A stretch of DNA of 64,000 bases from Amycolatopsis pithecellobii (GTDB lineage Bacteria; Actinomycetota; Actinomycetes; Mycobacteriales; Pseudonocardiaceae): contig NZ_WMBA01000026.1 in NCBI RefSeq assembly GCF_009707865.1, positions 1 to 64,000 of the forward strand, in the 5' to 3' direction. Below the pieces are notes generated by a model that saw only the letters and a program-made list of their open reading frames with translations, was not told the origin of the DNA and did no database searches. Below are positions 46,675 through 56,575 of the stretch, piece after piece. Each line of letters begins with the position of its first letter. The stretch's first letter is position 1. The translations under genes and the position numbers were made by a program.

Positions 46675-47910
46675 CTAGGCGTGGTCCGGCGCCTTTTCCC
46701 GGTCCGGCGAAGGGGGTTCCACGGGCCGGATGACCCGGCCACGGCGCCACTGACGGCGGTGGCCGGCCGGACCGATCCGCCGCCACAGCACCAGCACGAA
46801 GGCCAGCAGCAGCGCCACGAAAAGGCCGAGCACCACCAGCAGCGGGCCGACTTTGTCGAGCGGCTGCACCACGGGCGCGTGTGCCGGTTCGGCCTTCACG
46901 GTCCTGCCGGCATCACCGCTTTCCTCCGGCAGCACGGCGGAAACCGCGGCGACCGGATTCACCGTGCCCCAGCCCAGTTCCGGGTCGGGCAGTTTCGCGG
47001 CCGGGTGATCGGCGGTCACCTGCAGCCGGTGCCGCACCTGTGCCGCGCTGAGCCCCGGCCGGTAAGCACGGATGAGCGCCGCGGTGGCCGTCACGAACGG
47101 TGCGGCGTAACTGGTTCCGCTGCCCTGCCACTGCCCCGGCCCGCCCGGTCCGACGCTGACCACGTTCACGCCCGGTGCCACCAGACCGAGATACGGGCCC
47201 GTTTGGGAGAAATCCGCGCGCTGGCCCGCGGAATCGATCGCGCCGACCGCGATCACCGTGGGATAGGACGCCGGATACGTCACCGGGTCACCGTTCTTGG
47301 CGCTGTTCGCCGCGGACGCGATCAGCACCACATCGCGCGATTCGGCGTACGCCACCGCATCCTGCAACGCGGGCAGTTGCACGGTCGTGCTCGCGGACAC
47401 GTTGATCACCCGCGCCCCGCCGTCCACAGCGGCACGGATCCCGGTGGCGATCGAGGCGGCGGACACGTCGTCGGCGTTGTTGGCAACCCGGACCGGCAGA
47501 ATCTGCGCCCCGGGGGCGACCCCGGTGAACCCGGTTCCGTCCAGCGGGGACGCGGCGATGATGCCGGCGACGAACGTGCCGTGCCCGAAACAGTCGCTGT
47601 TTCCCGTTCCCCCACCGGGATTGAGCACGTCGGTGCCTGCCTGCACGTGCCCGGCGAGCTGCGGCGTGTTCGCGTCGACCCCGGTGTCGACGACCCCGAC
47701 GACGATGCCTGCCCCGTTGGTGAGCGTCCAGACCCGTTGTGGCGCAAGCTGTTGCTGCGCCCACGGGACCGCGGGGTCACTGGCAGGCGGCTTGCCGAGG
47801 CAGGCCTGCTGCTGGCCGGACGGCAACGCCGGTTGGGCCAGCGCCGGTGCCGCCGGAGCCGTGAGCAGCACACTGAGCGCGACGGCGCCGGCCGCGAGGT
47901 ACTTCCGCAC
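46675..47910 (-). CDS. mycP: Mycosin, type VII secretion subtilisin-like protease
   Basis: A 411-residue S8 serine protease. A signal peptide is followed by the catalytic triad: Asp in GVVDTGVDAN, His in GHGTFVAG, Ser in GTSYAAPF. A C-terminal transmembrane helix (LLVVLGLFVALLLAFVLVLW) and short basic tail anchor it, as in mycosins. It processes components of type VII (ESX-like) secretion. It overlaps no gene but starts 12 bases after the stop of the large upstream protein. EccB/C/D/E and WXG100 genes are not in this window. Confidence 0.93.
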   Translation of the reverse strand: MRKYLAAGAVALSVLLTAPAAPALAQPALPSGQQQACLGKPPASDPAVPWAQQQLAPQRVWTLTNGAGIVVGVVDTGVDANTPQLAGHVQAGTDVLNPGGGTGNSDCFGHGTFVAGIIAASPLDGTGFTGVAPGAQILPVRVANNADDVSAASIATGIRAAVDGGARVINVSASTTVQLPALQDAVAYAESRDVVLIASAANSAKNGDPVTYPASYPTVIAVGAIDSAGQRADFSQTGPYLGLVAPGVNVVSVGPGGPGQWQGSGTSYAAPFVTATAALIRAYRPGLSAAQVRHRLQVTADHPAAKLPDPELGWGTVNPVAAVSAVLPEESGDAGRTVKAEPAHAPVVQPLDKVGPLLVVLGLFVALLLAFVLVLWRRIGPAGHRRQWRRGRVIRPVEPPSPDREKAPDHA

Positions 47911-47921
47911 TGTTCGCTCCC

Positions 47922-50669
47922 TTACGCCGGAACCATCGGCATGGTCAGCCGCAGCACCACATCGGGATCGTCGACGACGTCGAGGCTGCGCTGCGCGCGC
48001 GTGGCCCAGGCTCGCTCCAGCCGGGCGAGCGCGGCCGTGTCGAGACGGTCCACATCGGACTCATCGGTGGTCAGCTCGCGCAGCAGCACCGTGGTGGGCG
48101 GGACCGTCGGCCCGTCGACGTCCTCGATGCCCTCGGCCTTGCGCGTCCCGAGGATCTTGAATCGCCTGCCGGGCAGGAAAACGGCTTCGTCGATCGGGCG
48201 GTTCACCACGAGCTCGGAGGTGCGCCGCGCGGTGGCGGGCCAGATCAGCAGATCCGCGGCCGCCCCGGCGACGGTGACGTCGTAGCCGACGCTGGCGCTG
48301 ACGAAACCGGGATCGGTCAGCACCGCGCCGACCTCCCATTTCCGCGACGCCTTCGCCTTCGCCTGACGCAGCACCACGCGCCGGTGGATCGGCAGCCGGA
48401 TCAGGCCCGACACGAGGCACGACATGTACGCCTCGGTCGACACTTCCTTGCCCGCGCGCAACGTCCGGTTCACGCTCACCCCACCGACCTCGCCGCGCGA
48501 CAGGTAGAGACACACCGCGACGTAGTCGGATTTGGCGCCGGCTTCGGTGCGGCGCAAGGCAGGCCAGGTCGCCAGTGCCGCGTTCACCAGGGAAAGCCCG
48601 TCGGTGAAAGCGTTTCCCGCGGCGGCGCTGAACCGGCTCTGCTCACCGGAGGTGCTCGCGCGCTCCGGCCACGGCTCGGCCGTCGCCGAGACCACGTCGT
48701 CGTCCGGCTCCGGCTCGGCCCGCGCGGGCGCCGCGTTCGCCGGCACGGCAACGGTTTCCGCGGCCGGCCCGGACATCATCGGCACCGGCATTCCCGGCGA
48801 CGTGACCATCACGGGGTTCGGCGGCGCCGGGTTCGGCGGTGGTGGGGCCGCCTTGGCGGCCACGCCGGACTGGACCTGGTGCCCCGGTGGCATCGGGTTC
48901 GGCAGCCGGGGCGGGTTCGGCGCACCCGGAGGCCGGGGCGCCCCGGGCGGCGGAGGCGGAACCGGCTTCATGCCCGCCGGCGGCGGTGGCGGAACGTCGG
49001 CCCTCGGCGCGGGTTCCGCCCTCCGTCCGGCGGCTGGATTCGGTGTGGCGGCTGGGTTCGGTGCGGCAGACGGGTCCGGCCCGGCGCCCGGGTTCCGCGC
49101 GGCAGCTGGATTCGGTGCTGCGCCTGACTTCGGTGGGGCGGCCGGGTCCGGCCCGGCGCCTGGATTCGATCCGGGGCCTGGGCTCGACGGCGTCACCGGC
49201 TTCGATGCGGCGGCCGGCTTCGACGCCAGGTCCGGCTGCGGCGCGGAGTCCGGCCTCGGTGCGGCTTCGGGCTTCGGTGGGACCTCCGCTTGAGGTTCCA
49301 CGTCCGGACCGGACGTGGTGCGTGGGCCCGACACCATCGACATCGGGATCGGCGGTTTGCCCGCCACCGGCGGAATTCCCGGCGCCGGCGGTTGATCGAG
49401 CGTCACCCCGGCCTCGCGGGCGATCTGAGCGATCCGCTCCCGATCGGCGACGTCGAGCTCCCCGTCGATACGCACCCGGCAGCGACGCAACCGGTCCGCG
49501 CCGGCGGCGGACAGCAACGGCCCCAGCGCGTCGATCACCTTCGCGGTCACCGCATGGCCCCGCACGCCGACGGTGAGCGTCCAGCCGTACGGGTCGAACG
49601 GCACCCTCGCGGCGTTCACCGACTCCGGCGCCGGCTCCTCGCGCAGCACCAGCCCCGCCGGGACGACGTCCGCGACCGGGCCGCCGGGGCCGAGCCGGTA
49701 AGCGCGCTCGCCATAGCCCTGCCAGCCCGCCGGCGCCGGCGCGATCTCGAGCACTTCCTGGCCGAGCGAACCCGGGCTTTGCCGCAACGCAACCGGGAAC
49801 GGGCGGAACGCGGAGTCCCCGCCGGCGCCCGAAACGACCGCGTGCTCCCCCTTGCCGTCCACGAGCTGCACGCCGGTGCTGAACATCACCGGACCCGCCC
49901 CGCGTTCCGCCAGCTGCGAAACCCAGCCGAGGCTCACGATCGACGGGTCCAGCGGCACGATCAGCAGTGTCGAGCGCACCGGGCCCGGGATCGTCTCCAG
50001 CAGCGTGCTCGCCTGCCCGGGCAGGATCCGGCTGCCTTCGATGATCACCTTCGGCCGCGCCGGGTCCACCGGAACGCGGAACGCCGGATGCCCGGGGTTG
50101 AGCGGAGGTGCCGGGGCGCCACGCATCAGCAGGCCGGCGCCCACCGGCTCGACGACCACACCGGATTCGCTCACCGGCACCGCCGGCAGGGACCGTTCCC
50201 ATACCGGCACAGGGAACCTGGCGCTGATCACGGTGCTCGCGCTGCCGGTGTGGAACCGGCGCCACCCGGCCGATCCGATGCTCGCGCCGACGTAGATCCC
50301 GGCGCCGGGATCGCCGGCGAGTTTCCCGTCCGGCGCGACCACATCGACTTTGAACTCGTCGAGGATCCGGCGCACCAGCGGCGCCTGGGAACCGCGGTCC
50401 GCGCCGAGACCGGGAATGCCGACCCACACGGTGTGCACGCCCGGCTTCGCGGGCAAAGTCGAACGCAGCAAGGAAAGCACGGTGCTTTCGAGCGCGGGAT
50501 GCCGGTGTGCCTCCGGCGAAACCAGCACGACCAGCTGACCGGAGCGACCGGGGAACGCGGCCAGCGACGGGTTGCCCGCCGCCTCGCGCGGGCTGCGGAC
50601 CAGCGCGTGCGCACCACACCAGTCGACTGCGAGGTCGTCTGCGCGGGGCTTGGTCGCGGCTGCCGTCAC
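47922..50669 (-). CDS. Large type VII-associated protein, proline-rich with ADP-ribosyltransferase-like C-terminus
   Basis: A 915-residue protein. The N-terminal 450 residues are an unassigned globular part (GRSGQLVVLVSPEAHRHPAL, VWVGIPGLGADRGSQ). Residues about 450-700 are extremely Pro/Ala-rich with repeats such as NPGAGPDPAA. The C-terminal part has ART-like landmarks: Arg in RRVVLRQAK near 760, FVSASVG near 785, and DEAVFLPGRRFKIL near 825 in the place of the ExE/EVLLPxGTxF loop. The catalytic Glu pair is not clearly intact. The start is GTG 50669 with GGGAGAG ahead; an ATG at 50741 is the alternative. Located next to mycosin. Confidence 0.72.
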   Translation of the reverse strand: MTAAATKPRADDLAVDWCGAHALVRSPREAAGNPSLAAFPGRSGQLVVLVSPEAHRHPALESTVLSLLRSTLPAKPGVHTVWVGIPGLGADRGSQAPLVRRILDEFKVDVVAPDGKLAGDPGAGIYVGASIGSAGWRRFHTGSASTVISARFPVPVWERSLPAVPVSESGVVVEPVGAGLLMRGAPAPPLNPGHPAFRVPVDPARPKVIIEGSRILPGQASTLLETIPGPVRSTLLIVPLDPSIVSLGWVSQLAERGAGPVMFSTGVQLVDGKGEHAVVSGAGGDSAFRPFPVALRQSPGSLGQEVLEIAPAPAGWQGYGERAYRLGPGGPVADVVPAGLVLREEPAPESVNAARVPFDPYGWTLTVGVRGHAVTAKVIDALGPLLSAAGADRLRRCRVRIDGELDVADRERIAQIAREAGVTLDQPPAPGIPPVAGKPPIPMSMVSGPRTTSGPDVEPQAEVPPKPEAAPRPDSAPQPDLASKPAAASKPVTPSSPGPGSNPGAGPDPAAPPKSGAAPNPAAARNPGAGPDPSAAPNPAATPNPAAGRRAEPAPRADVPPPPPAGMKPVPPPPPGAPRPPGAPNPPRLPNPMPPGHQVQSGVAAKAAPPPPNPAPPNPVMVTSPGMPVPMMSGPAAETVAVPANAAPARAEPEPDDDVVSATAEPWPERASTSGEQSRFSAAAGNAFTDGLSLVNAALATWPALRRTEAGAKSDYVAVCLYLSRGEVGGVSVNRTLRAGKEVSTEAYMSCLVSGLIRLPIHRRVVLRQAKAKASRKWEVGAVLTDPGFVSASVGYDVTVAGAAADLLIWPATARRTSELVVNRPIDEAVFLPGRRFKILGTRKAEGIEDVDGPTVPPTTVLLRELTTDESDVDRLDTAALARLERAWATRAQRSLDVVDDPDVVLRLTMPMVPA

Positions 50670-50968
50670 GTCGGTGCTCTCCCGGTTCCTGCCGTTGTGG
50701 TCGCGCTCTCCCCGCCCAGGGGGCACGACATGATCCTGCATCGGCGACTATCCCCCATTCATAGGTATGCACCACAGCGTCCGCGCGCGGACGCTACCGC
50801 GCTTGCGGGATATCCCTCACTCGCCCTTAGTGGGGCCCGCGGTGGGACATTCGGGCAGCATTCGCTTCCAGGGTGTCACTCAAGGCACCGGAATGGCCCC
50901 TTGGCACGTCCAACTCGCGACGATATGAAGCACCACCCATAGCGGGGGTCGACCACCAGGGGGTCAAC

Positions 50969-53401
50969 ATGGCACGCGAACGTACCGCGCTGTCCGGAAG
51001 GGATGACGAGCTGGCCGAACTCGGCGCTGCGCTGGCCGGCGTCACCGCGCACCGGCACACGCTGGCGGTCGTCCGCGGGACGCCGGGCATCGGCAAGTCG
51101 GCGCTGCTGACGGTCGTCGGGCAGCGGTGGCGCCGGGACGGCGCGACCGTCGTCGAGATCTCCTTCGGCGCCGCGGGGGTCGCGCCGTGGGACGCGTTCG
51201 GTGTGCAGGCGACGATTGCCGCGCTGCGCAAGCATCTCGAGCGTTCGGTCGACGTCGCGCTGGCGGACGCGATCAACGCGGTCAGCCGGTTGTGCACGCC
51301 GGAAACCTACGCGTCGCCGAAGCTGCGGTCGAGGTTGCTGGTCGGGCTGGCCAAGATCTTCGGCAGGCTGCGGCGCGAGGGTCCGCTGGTGGTCATCGCC
51401 GATGACGTGGACGCCGTGACCAATCCCACCCTCGCGATCACCCCGGCCTGCCTGCCCGGCTGCCTCGTGCTGGCCGCCTGCCGCGACGACGGCCGGTTCG
51501 CCGCGGCGCCGGTCCAGCTGGCACCGCTGGCCGACCACCTCGTCGATCTGGGCCCGTTGTCCGACGAGCACGCCTTCACCCTGCTCGGCCAGCGGATCGG
51601 CGCGGCACCGGACGACTCGCTGCAGATCGCACTGCGGCGCGCGCTCGGCCCGCTGATGTGCGATCCCGGCACGCTGCTGTCCACTGTGGACGAACTGCGC
51701 GCGGCGGGGCGCATCGTCACCGTGCACGGCAAGGCCTGCCTCGCCGGGGACGAGCCGGTCGTGCTGGCGGCCGGACACGATCTGGTGCGCCAGGTGCGCG
51801 CGCTCGACGCCGCCGGACACGATCTGGTGGCGCTCGCCGCGACCGGGCCCGTGTTCGGCATCGACGATCTTCCCGCGCTCGCCGCGGTCACCGGCAACCC
51901 GCTGGCCGCCTACGGGCAGGCGGTCGACACGCTGGTCGCGGTCGGTGCCTTGTTCTGCACCGAGTCGGGTCAGCTCAGCTGCGGCTGCCGGGCGCTGGCC
52001 GATGCCGTACTGGCCGGGACGCGGGCGGAAGTCGCGCGGCTGCACGGAGAACTCGCCGAATATCAGCTCACCGCGGGCGTCGGGGACGCCGTCATCGCCG
52101 GGCATCTCGCCGCGGCCGGCCGCGACATCGCGCCGTCGGCGGAGCTGGCATTCCCCCTCGTGACCGCCGCGGACCGGGCGGTCACGGCCGAACCGGCCCG
52201 GGCCGCCGTCTGGTACCACGCCGCGCTGTGGCACCTCGGCAGCGATTCCGAGCGCCCGCGCGTAGTGTCCACTTTGGTCAGTCTGCTGCAACAGCTCGGC
52301 CAGTACGGCAAGCTTGCCGCGCTGATCGCCGAGTACCCGGAAACCACCGGTGCCGTGCCGCGGGCCGGCCGCGAGCTGATCGCGAACCCGTTGGCGTGGC
52401 ATGAAAAGCAGCTCGCCGGGGACGCGCTCGATCTGACCCGCCTGCTGCCGGCCGGGCACGGGGTGCCCGCCGACGGCCCCCTCTCCCACTACCAGCGCCT
52501 CGTCACCCGGTACGCCCGCGGCGAGTGGCAGGGCGCACTGTCGGCCGCACGTGAACTCATGCTGACCGGCTCCCCGGACAGTGTCACGCACCGGCTGGGT
52601 GCGCTGCTCGCCGCGGAGATCAGCACCGGGCTCGGTGAGTTGAAGGAAGCCGCCGCCTGGCTTCCCGACGCCGGCGAGGACGACCGGCTGATCGCGATGC
52701 GGGCCTGGGTCGAAACGGGGCTGCTGGCGGCCTCCGGGGACAGCGCCGAGGCACTCGCCGCCGGCTGGTGGGCCTACCGCCGGATCCCCGCGGACGAGAC
52801 GCGGGTCGGCGGGGAACGTCTGCTCGCGCGGTTGGCCGTGGTCGCGATGGCCGGCGGCCAGGAGGAACGCGGTCGTGCCATACTCGCGGAAATGGCGGAT
52901 CTTGACGAACGCGCGCACAGTCTCGCCACCCGTGCCGCGCTCCTGTTCGTCCGCGGCGTGGTGGACGCTGACGAAACAAGCCTCTCCGAGGCCGCGGAAC
53001 TGGCGCGCGAGCAGGACCGGTTGCCGGAACTTCTGGTGGCTTGCCTCGAACTCGGGCGGCTCGCGGACCAACCGCGGCCGTGGTTGCACGAGGCGCATGA
53101 ACTCGCGGGCCGCGCCGGTGCGGCGCCGAGCCGGGCGCAGGCGATGACGCTGATGCGGCGCCGTGGTGTCGCCACGCCGCGCGCCGAGGGCGACCGGACC
53201 GGGTTCTCCGACCGGGAACTGCGGATCGTCGACCTCATCCGGGACGGCCGCACCAACCGTCAGGTCGCGGTGGCGTTGCAGGTCACCGAAAAGACCGTCG
53301 AGTACTACCTGTCCCGGCTGTTCGTCAAGACCGGGTGCCGGTCGCGGATCGACCTCGCCGCGGCGAGCGCACGCGGCCAGCTGACAGCGGTCAGCGCGTG
53401 A
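50969..53401 (+). CDS. Large LuxR-family ATPase regulator (LAL-type)
   Basis: An 810-residue LAL-type regulator. Walker [15 protein letters not shown] near residue 35, Walker B-like [11 protein letters not shown] near 146, a long helical repeat middle and the C-terminal LuxR HTH ([20 protein letters not shown], then [13 protein letters not shown]). The ATG at 50969 with a G-rich site is chosen over an open frame from 50873. It is divergent from the type VII-associated protein and 31 bases upstream of the beta-helix/AAA gene, so it may control both. Confidence 0.88.
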   Translation: MARERTALSGRDDELAELGAALAGVTAHRHTLAVVRGTPGIGKSALLTVVGQRWRRDGATVVEISFGAAGVAPWDAFGVQATIAALRKHLERSVDVALADAINAVSRLCTPETYASPKLRSRLLVGLAKIFGRLRREGPLVVIADDVDAVTNPTLAITPACLPGCLVLAACRDDGRFAAAPVQLAPLADHLVDLGPLSDEHAFTLLGQRIGAAPDDSLQIALRRALGPLMCDPGTLLSTVDELRAAGRIVTVHGKACLAGDEPVVLAAGHDLVRQVRALDAAGHDLVALAATGPVFGIDDLPALAAVTGNPLAAYGQAVDTLVAVGALFCTESGQLSCGCRALADAVLAGTRAEVARLHGELAEYQLTAGVGDAVIAGHLAAAGRDIAPSAELAFPLVTAADRAVTAEPARAAVWYHAALWHLGSDSERPRVVSTLVSLLQQLGQYGKLAALIAEYPETTGAVPRAGRELIANPLAWHEKQLAGDALDLTRLLPAGHGVPADGPLSHYQRLVTRYARGEWQGALSAARELMLTGSPDSVTHRLGALLAAEISTGLGELKEAAAWLPDAGEDDRLIAMRAWVETGLLAASGDSAEALAAGWWAYRRIPADETRVGGERLLARLAVVAMAGGQEERGRAILAEMADLDERAHSLATRAALLFVRGVVDADETSLSEAAELAREQDRLPELLVACLELGRLADQPRPWLHEAHELAGRAGAAPSRAQAMTLMRRRGVATPRAEGDRTGFSDRELRIVDLIRDGRTNRQVAVALQVTEKTVEYYLSRLFVKTGCRSRIDLAAASARGQLTAVSA

Positions 53402-53432
53402 GGAAACACAACCTAGTGAGGCGGGAGAAGAC

Positions 53433-55829
53433 GTGGCCCACGATGTGATCTTGGTGAGCCAAGGCGCGTCCGGCGGTTACCGGAGCATCGCGGCCGGGCT
53501 CGCCGCGGCGTCGGAGGGTTCGCTGATCGTCGTCGGCGCGGGCCGGTACGCCGAGAACCTGACGTTGACGAAATCCGTCACCATCGCCGCGGAGGACGGG
53601 CCGGGCAGCGTCCACATCGCCCCGACCGCCGGTGCCGCCGTGGCGCTGGCGGCGGAATCGGCGGCGCTGTCGGGAATCCTCGTGGAGTCCAGCGATCCGG
53701 AGACGCCGGCGATCTTCTGCACGGCGGGCCAGCTGAGCCTGACCGAGTGCACGGTGCGCGCCGCGGGCTGGACCGCGGTGTACGCGCTGGAGCGCGGGTC
53801 GGTGCTGATGCGCGAATGCCAGGTGAGCAATCCCAACGGCGCGGGCGTCGTGGTGACCTCACGAGAGAACGTCCTCGATGGCTGCCGCCTCACCGGGCTC
53901 GGCACGTCCGGCGTCGTCGTGGCCGACGACGGCTCGCTCACCGTCCGCTCCTGCACCGTCGATCGCGCCGGTGGCAACGGAATCTGCCTCAACGGCCGCG
54001 GCCAGGCCCTCATCGAGGACACCACGATCACCGGGGTGACCAAGCCCGCGATGGCCGTCGAGCACCAGGCGGTGACGACCGGCAGCCGGATCACCATCCG
54101 CGACACCGCCGGAATCGGTTTCTACCTCGCCACCCGGGAACGGGTGACCTTCGACGACTGCTCGGTCATCGGCAGCGGCGCCGAAGGGGTGTTCGTCGCC
54201 GAGGGTTGCGCGCCCACTCTGCGTGGCTGCCGGGTGAGTGACGCCGGTGGCCACGGATTCCACTTCGCCGGGCGCGCGGCGGGCAGCCTGTCCGGGTGCG
54301 AGTCCGCGGGCAGCACCGGCGCCGGGGTGAACGTGGCCGAGCGCAGCACCACCGAGTTCGACGTGATGAGCATCAGCGGCAGCAAGCTCGCCGGCGTGCA
54401 GGTGGCGGGCGGCGCGGACCCGTTCTTCCGCCAGCTGCGGGTGAGCGGCTCCGACGGTGCCGCGATCCGGTTGTTCGACGATGCACGTGGACGGTTCGAA
54501 AACGTTGAGCTGAGCGAGATCGGCGCGGCCGGGGTGGTGGCCGAAGGCGGTGCGCGCAGCTCGCTGACCGGGTTGAGCATCCGCGGTACCACCGAGGCCG
54601 GGGCGACGATCAACGGCGCGTCCGTCCGGCTGTCCGACTGCGACCTGAGCGGGATCGGCGGCGACGGCGTGTTCGCCGACGACGGCGCCGAACTGGAACT
54701 CGTGCGCTGCCGCGTGCATCGCTGTGGTGGCAACGGGGTCGTCGTCGGCAAGGGCGCGTCCGGGCGGATCGTGGACTCCGAGTTCGTCGGCAACTCCGCC
54801 GACGGGATCCAGTTGCGCACCACCGAGCCGATCGTCGTTTCCGGTTGCGCGACAAGGGAAAACACCGGCTCCGGGCTGCGGCAGCTGCAGGCGAGCGACG
54901 TCGCGGAGGTCACCGGGCTGGTCAGCGTCGACAACCGGGTCCCCGACGCCTACGGCACCGCCGCGGTCACCCAGCAGGACGCGCCCGGCGAGCCCGCCGC
55001 GCCCGCACCCTCGGCCGCCCGCGGGCCGATGGACCCGATGACCGAGCTGACCAGCCTCGTCGGACTCGACGGCGTGAAGCGTGAAGTCACGTCGCTGGTC
55101 AACCTCAACAAGATGGCGCAATTCCGTCGCAACAAAGGACTTTCCGCGCCACCGATGTCCCGGCACCTGGTCTTCGCCGGTGCGCCGGGTACCGGCAAGA
55201 CGACCGTCGCCCGACTCTACGGGGCCATCCTCAAAGGACTCGGCGTGCTCCGGTCCGGGCACCTCGTCGAGGTGGCGCGCGCGGATCTCGTCGCGAACAT
55301 CATCGGTGGCACGGCGATCAAGACGACCGAGGCGTTCAACTCCGCTCTCGGCGGCATCTTCTTCATCGACGAGGCGTACACGCTTTCCAGTAGCGGCGGC
55401 GGCAGCGGACCCGACTTCGGCCGGGAAGCCATCGACACCCTCGTGAAGCTGATGGAGGACCACCGCGAGGACGTGGTGGTCATTGCGGCGGGCTACTCCA
55501 AGGAGATGCGCAGCTTCCTGGAAGCCAACCCCGGTATGGAATCCCGGTTCAGCCGCACCATCGAATTCACCAACTACACCCCGGATGAGCTGGTGACGAT
55601 CGTCAAGTCACACTGCTCACGCCACGACTACCAGCTCGACCAGAGTGCGGAAGAGGCGCTGCTCAAGTACTTCACGGACATCCCGAAGGACGGCACATTC
55701 GGCAACGGCCGCACCGCACGCAAGGTGTTCGAGTCGATGGCCGACCGGCAGGCGTCCAGGCTGGCGATGAGCGGATCCGAGGATATGGCCGACCTCACCC
55801 TGCTCACCGCCGAAGACCTAGCGATGTAG
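53433..55829 (+). CDS. Beta-helix protein fused to EccA-like AAA ATPase
   Basis: A 798-residue fusion. Residues about 1-510 are a right-handed parallel beta-helix made of some 20 short repeats ([19 protein letters not shown] is one), of the pectate-lyase-like type. Residues about 540-798 form a CbxX/EccA-type AAA+ domain: Walker [14 protein letters not shown] near 583, Walker [13 protein letters not shown], sensor region SRFSRTIEF and Arg-finger region [11 protein letters not shown]. EccA acts in type VII secretion. The beta-helix might recognise a surface or substrate. Located in the same stretch as mycosin; starts at GTG with GGGAGAAG ahead. Confidence 0.88.
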   Translation: MAHDVILVSQGASGGYRSIAAGLAAASEGSLIVVGAGRYAENLTLTKSVTIAAEDGPGSVHIAPTAGAAVALAAESAALSGILVESSDPETPAIFCTAGQLSLTECTVRAAGWTAVYALERGSVLMRECQVSNPNGAGVVVTSRENVLDGCRLTGLGTSGVVVADDGSLTVRSCTVDRAGGNGICLNGRGQALIEDTTITGVTKPAMAVEHQAVTTGSRITIRDTAGIGFYLATRERVTFDDCSVIGSGAEGVFVAEGCAPTLRGCRVSDAGGHGFHFAGRAAGSLSGCESAGSTGAGVNVAERSTTEFDVMSISGSKLAGVQVAGGADPFFRQLRVSGSDGAAIRLFDDARGRFENVELSEIGAAGVVAEGGARSSLTGLSIRGTTEAGATINGASVRLSDCDLSGIGGDGVFADDGAELELVRCRVHRCGGNGVVVGKGASGRIVDSEFVGNSADGIQLRTTEPIVVSGCATRENTGSGLRQLQASDVAEVTGLVSVDNRVPDAYGTAAVTQQDAPGEPAAPAPSAARGPMDPMTELTSLVGLDGVKREVTSLVNLNKMAQFRRNKGLSAPPMSRHLVFAGAPGTGKTTVARLYGAILKGLGVLRSGHLVEVARADLVANIIGGTAIKTTEAFNSALGGIFFIDEAYTLSSSGGGSGPDFGREAIDTLVKLMEDHREDVVVIAAGYSKEMRSFLEANPGMESRFSRTIEFTNYTPDELVTIVKSHCSRHDYQLDQSAEEALLKYFTDIPKDGTFGNGRTARKVFESMADRQASRLAMSGSEDMADLTLLTAEDLAM

Positions 55830-55830
55830 G

Positions 55831-56054
55831 CGCGAGTTGCACGTTCCCGCCGCGCGAGTCGCGCGTTCCCGCTGCCCGAGTTGCGCGTTCCCGCTGCCCG
55901 AGTTGCGCGTTCCCGGTGCGCGAGTTGCGCGTTCCCGCTGCCCGAGTTGCGCGTTCCCGGTGCGCGAGTTGCGCGTTCCCGGTGCGCGAGTTGCGCGTTC
56001 CCGGTGCGCCCAACGCTCAACTCGCGCACACGCAACGTTCAACTCGCGCGCTCG
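55831..56054. repeat. 22-bp repeat array with terminal inversion
   Basis: Eight direct units occupy 55831-56006; each begins CGCGAGTTG, the complement of the CAACTCGCG core of the array at 7389. Two units in the opposite orientation follow at 56011-56032 and 56033-56054. The array starts one base after the AAA gene stop and ends four bases before the stop of the convergent gene. Confidence 0.93.
55983..56028. terminator. Large hairpin at the array inversion point
   Basis: Bases 55983-55999 and 56012-56028 pair over 17 positions with one mismatch around a 12-base loop. The stem arises because the repeat orientation flips. It is a plausible bidirectional terminator for the two convergent genes. 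Confidence 0.55.
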
Positions 56055-56058
56055 GGGC

Positions 56059-56421
56059 TCAGCCCCAGATGCCGCCCTCCGGGAAGCGGAAGTCGGCGGC
56101 GAAGACGAGTTCCTCGATGCGGACCCGGTCCAGACATCGGGATGCCGTCAGCTCGTTCTGGTCCGCGGTGATCTGGTCGCTCTGGGTGCGGGCCCGCAGT
56201 GATTCCGCCGTCAGCGCCAGGCCCATCATCAGGTCCACATACATTTCGCGCGCGTCCGGCGACGGCTGGAACGCGACACCCGGCGCGAGACGGTCGACAC
56301 AGCGGTCCAGCCATTTGGCGGTGTCGAGGGCACGCCCGTTGTCGAACAAGGACATCGCGATCGCTTCCGCCACGATTTCCTCGATCTCCCCCAGCGGGTC
56401 TTCCCCCGGCCAGTCCTGCAT
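56059..56421 (-). CDS. Small hypothetical protein
   Basis: A 120-residue acidic, mainly helical protein (EIEEIVAEAIAMSLFDNGRA, DAREMYVDLMMGLALTAESL). No family is recognised and no signal peptide is seen. The ATG at 56421 has AAAGGCAGG ahead; a GTG five codons upstream is possible. It is convergent with the beta-helix/AAA gene and separated from it only by the repeat array. Confidence 0.65.
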   Translation of the reverse strand: MQDWPGEDPLGEIEEIVAEAIAMSLFDNGRALDTAKWLDRCVDRLAPGVAFQPSPDAREMYVDLMMGLALTAESLRARTQSDQITADQNELTASRCLDRVRIEELVFAADFRFPEGGIWG

Positions 56422-56575
56422 CTGCCTGCCTTTCACCCGTTGAACCGCGTTCGACTACCAACATGAAATCGCGGTGACGGCCAGATTGCGACGTGCGGCG
56501 GCGATCCGTCCCTTCTTTTCCATGGAGAGGTGCCCCAATTGCCAGAATATCAATTTTTCCTCAAATCCACCTCAG

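Noticed and set aside
55831-56054. Coding repeat (open in several frames)
   Set aside because: The period of 22 is not a multiple of three, and the array begins and ends at stop codons of flanking genes, so it is treated as non-coding.
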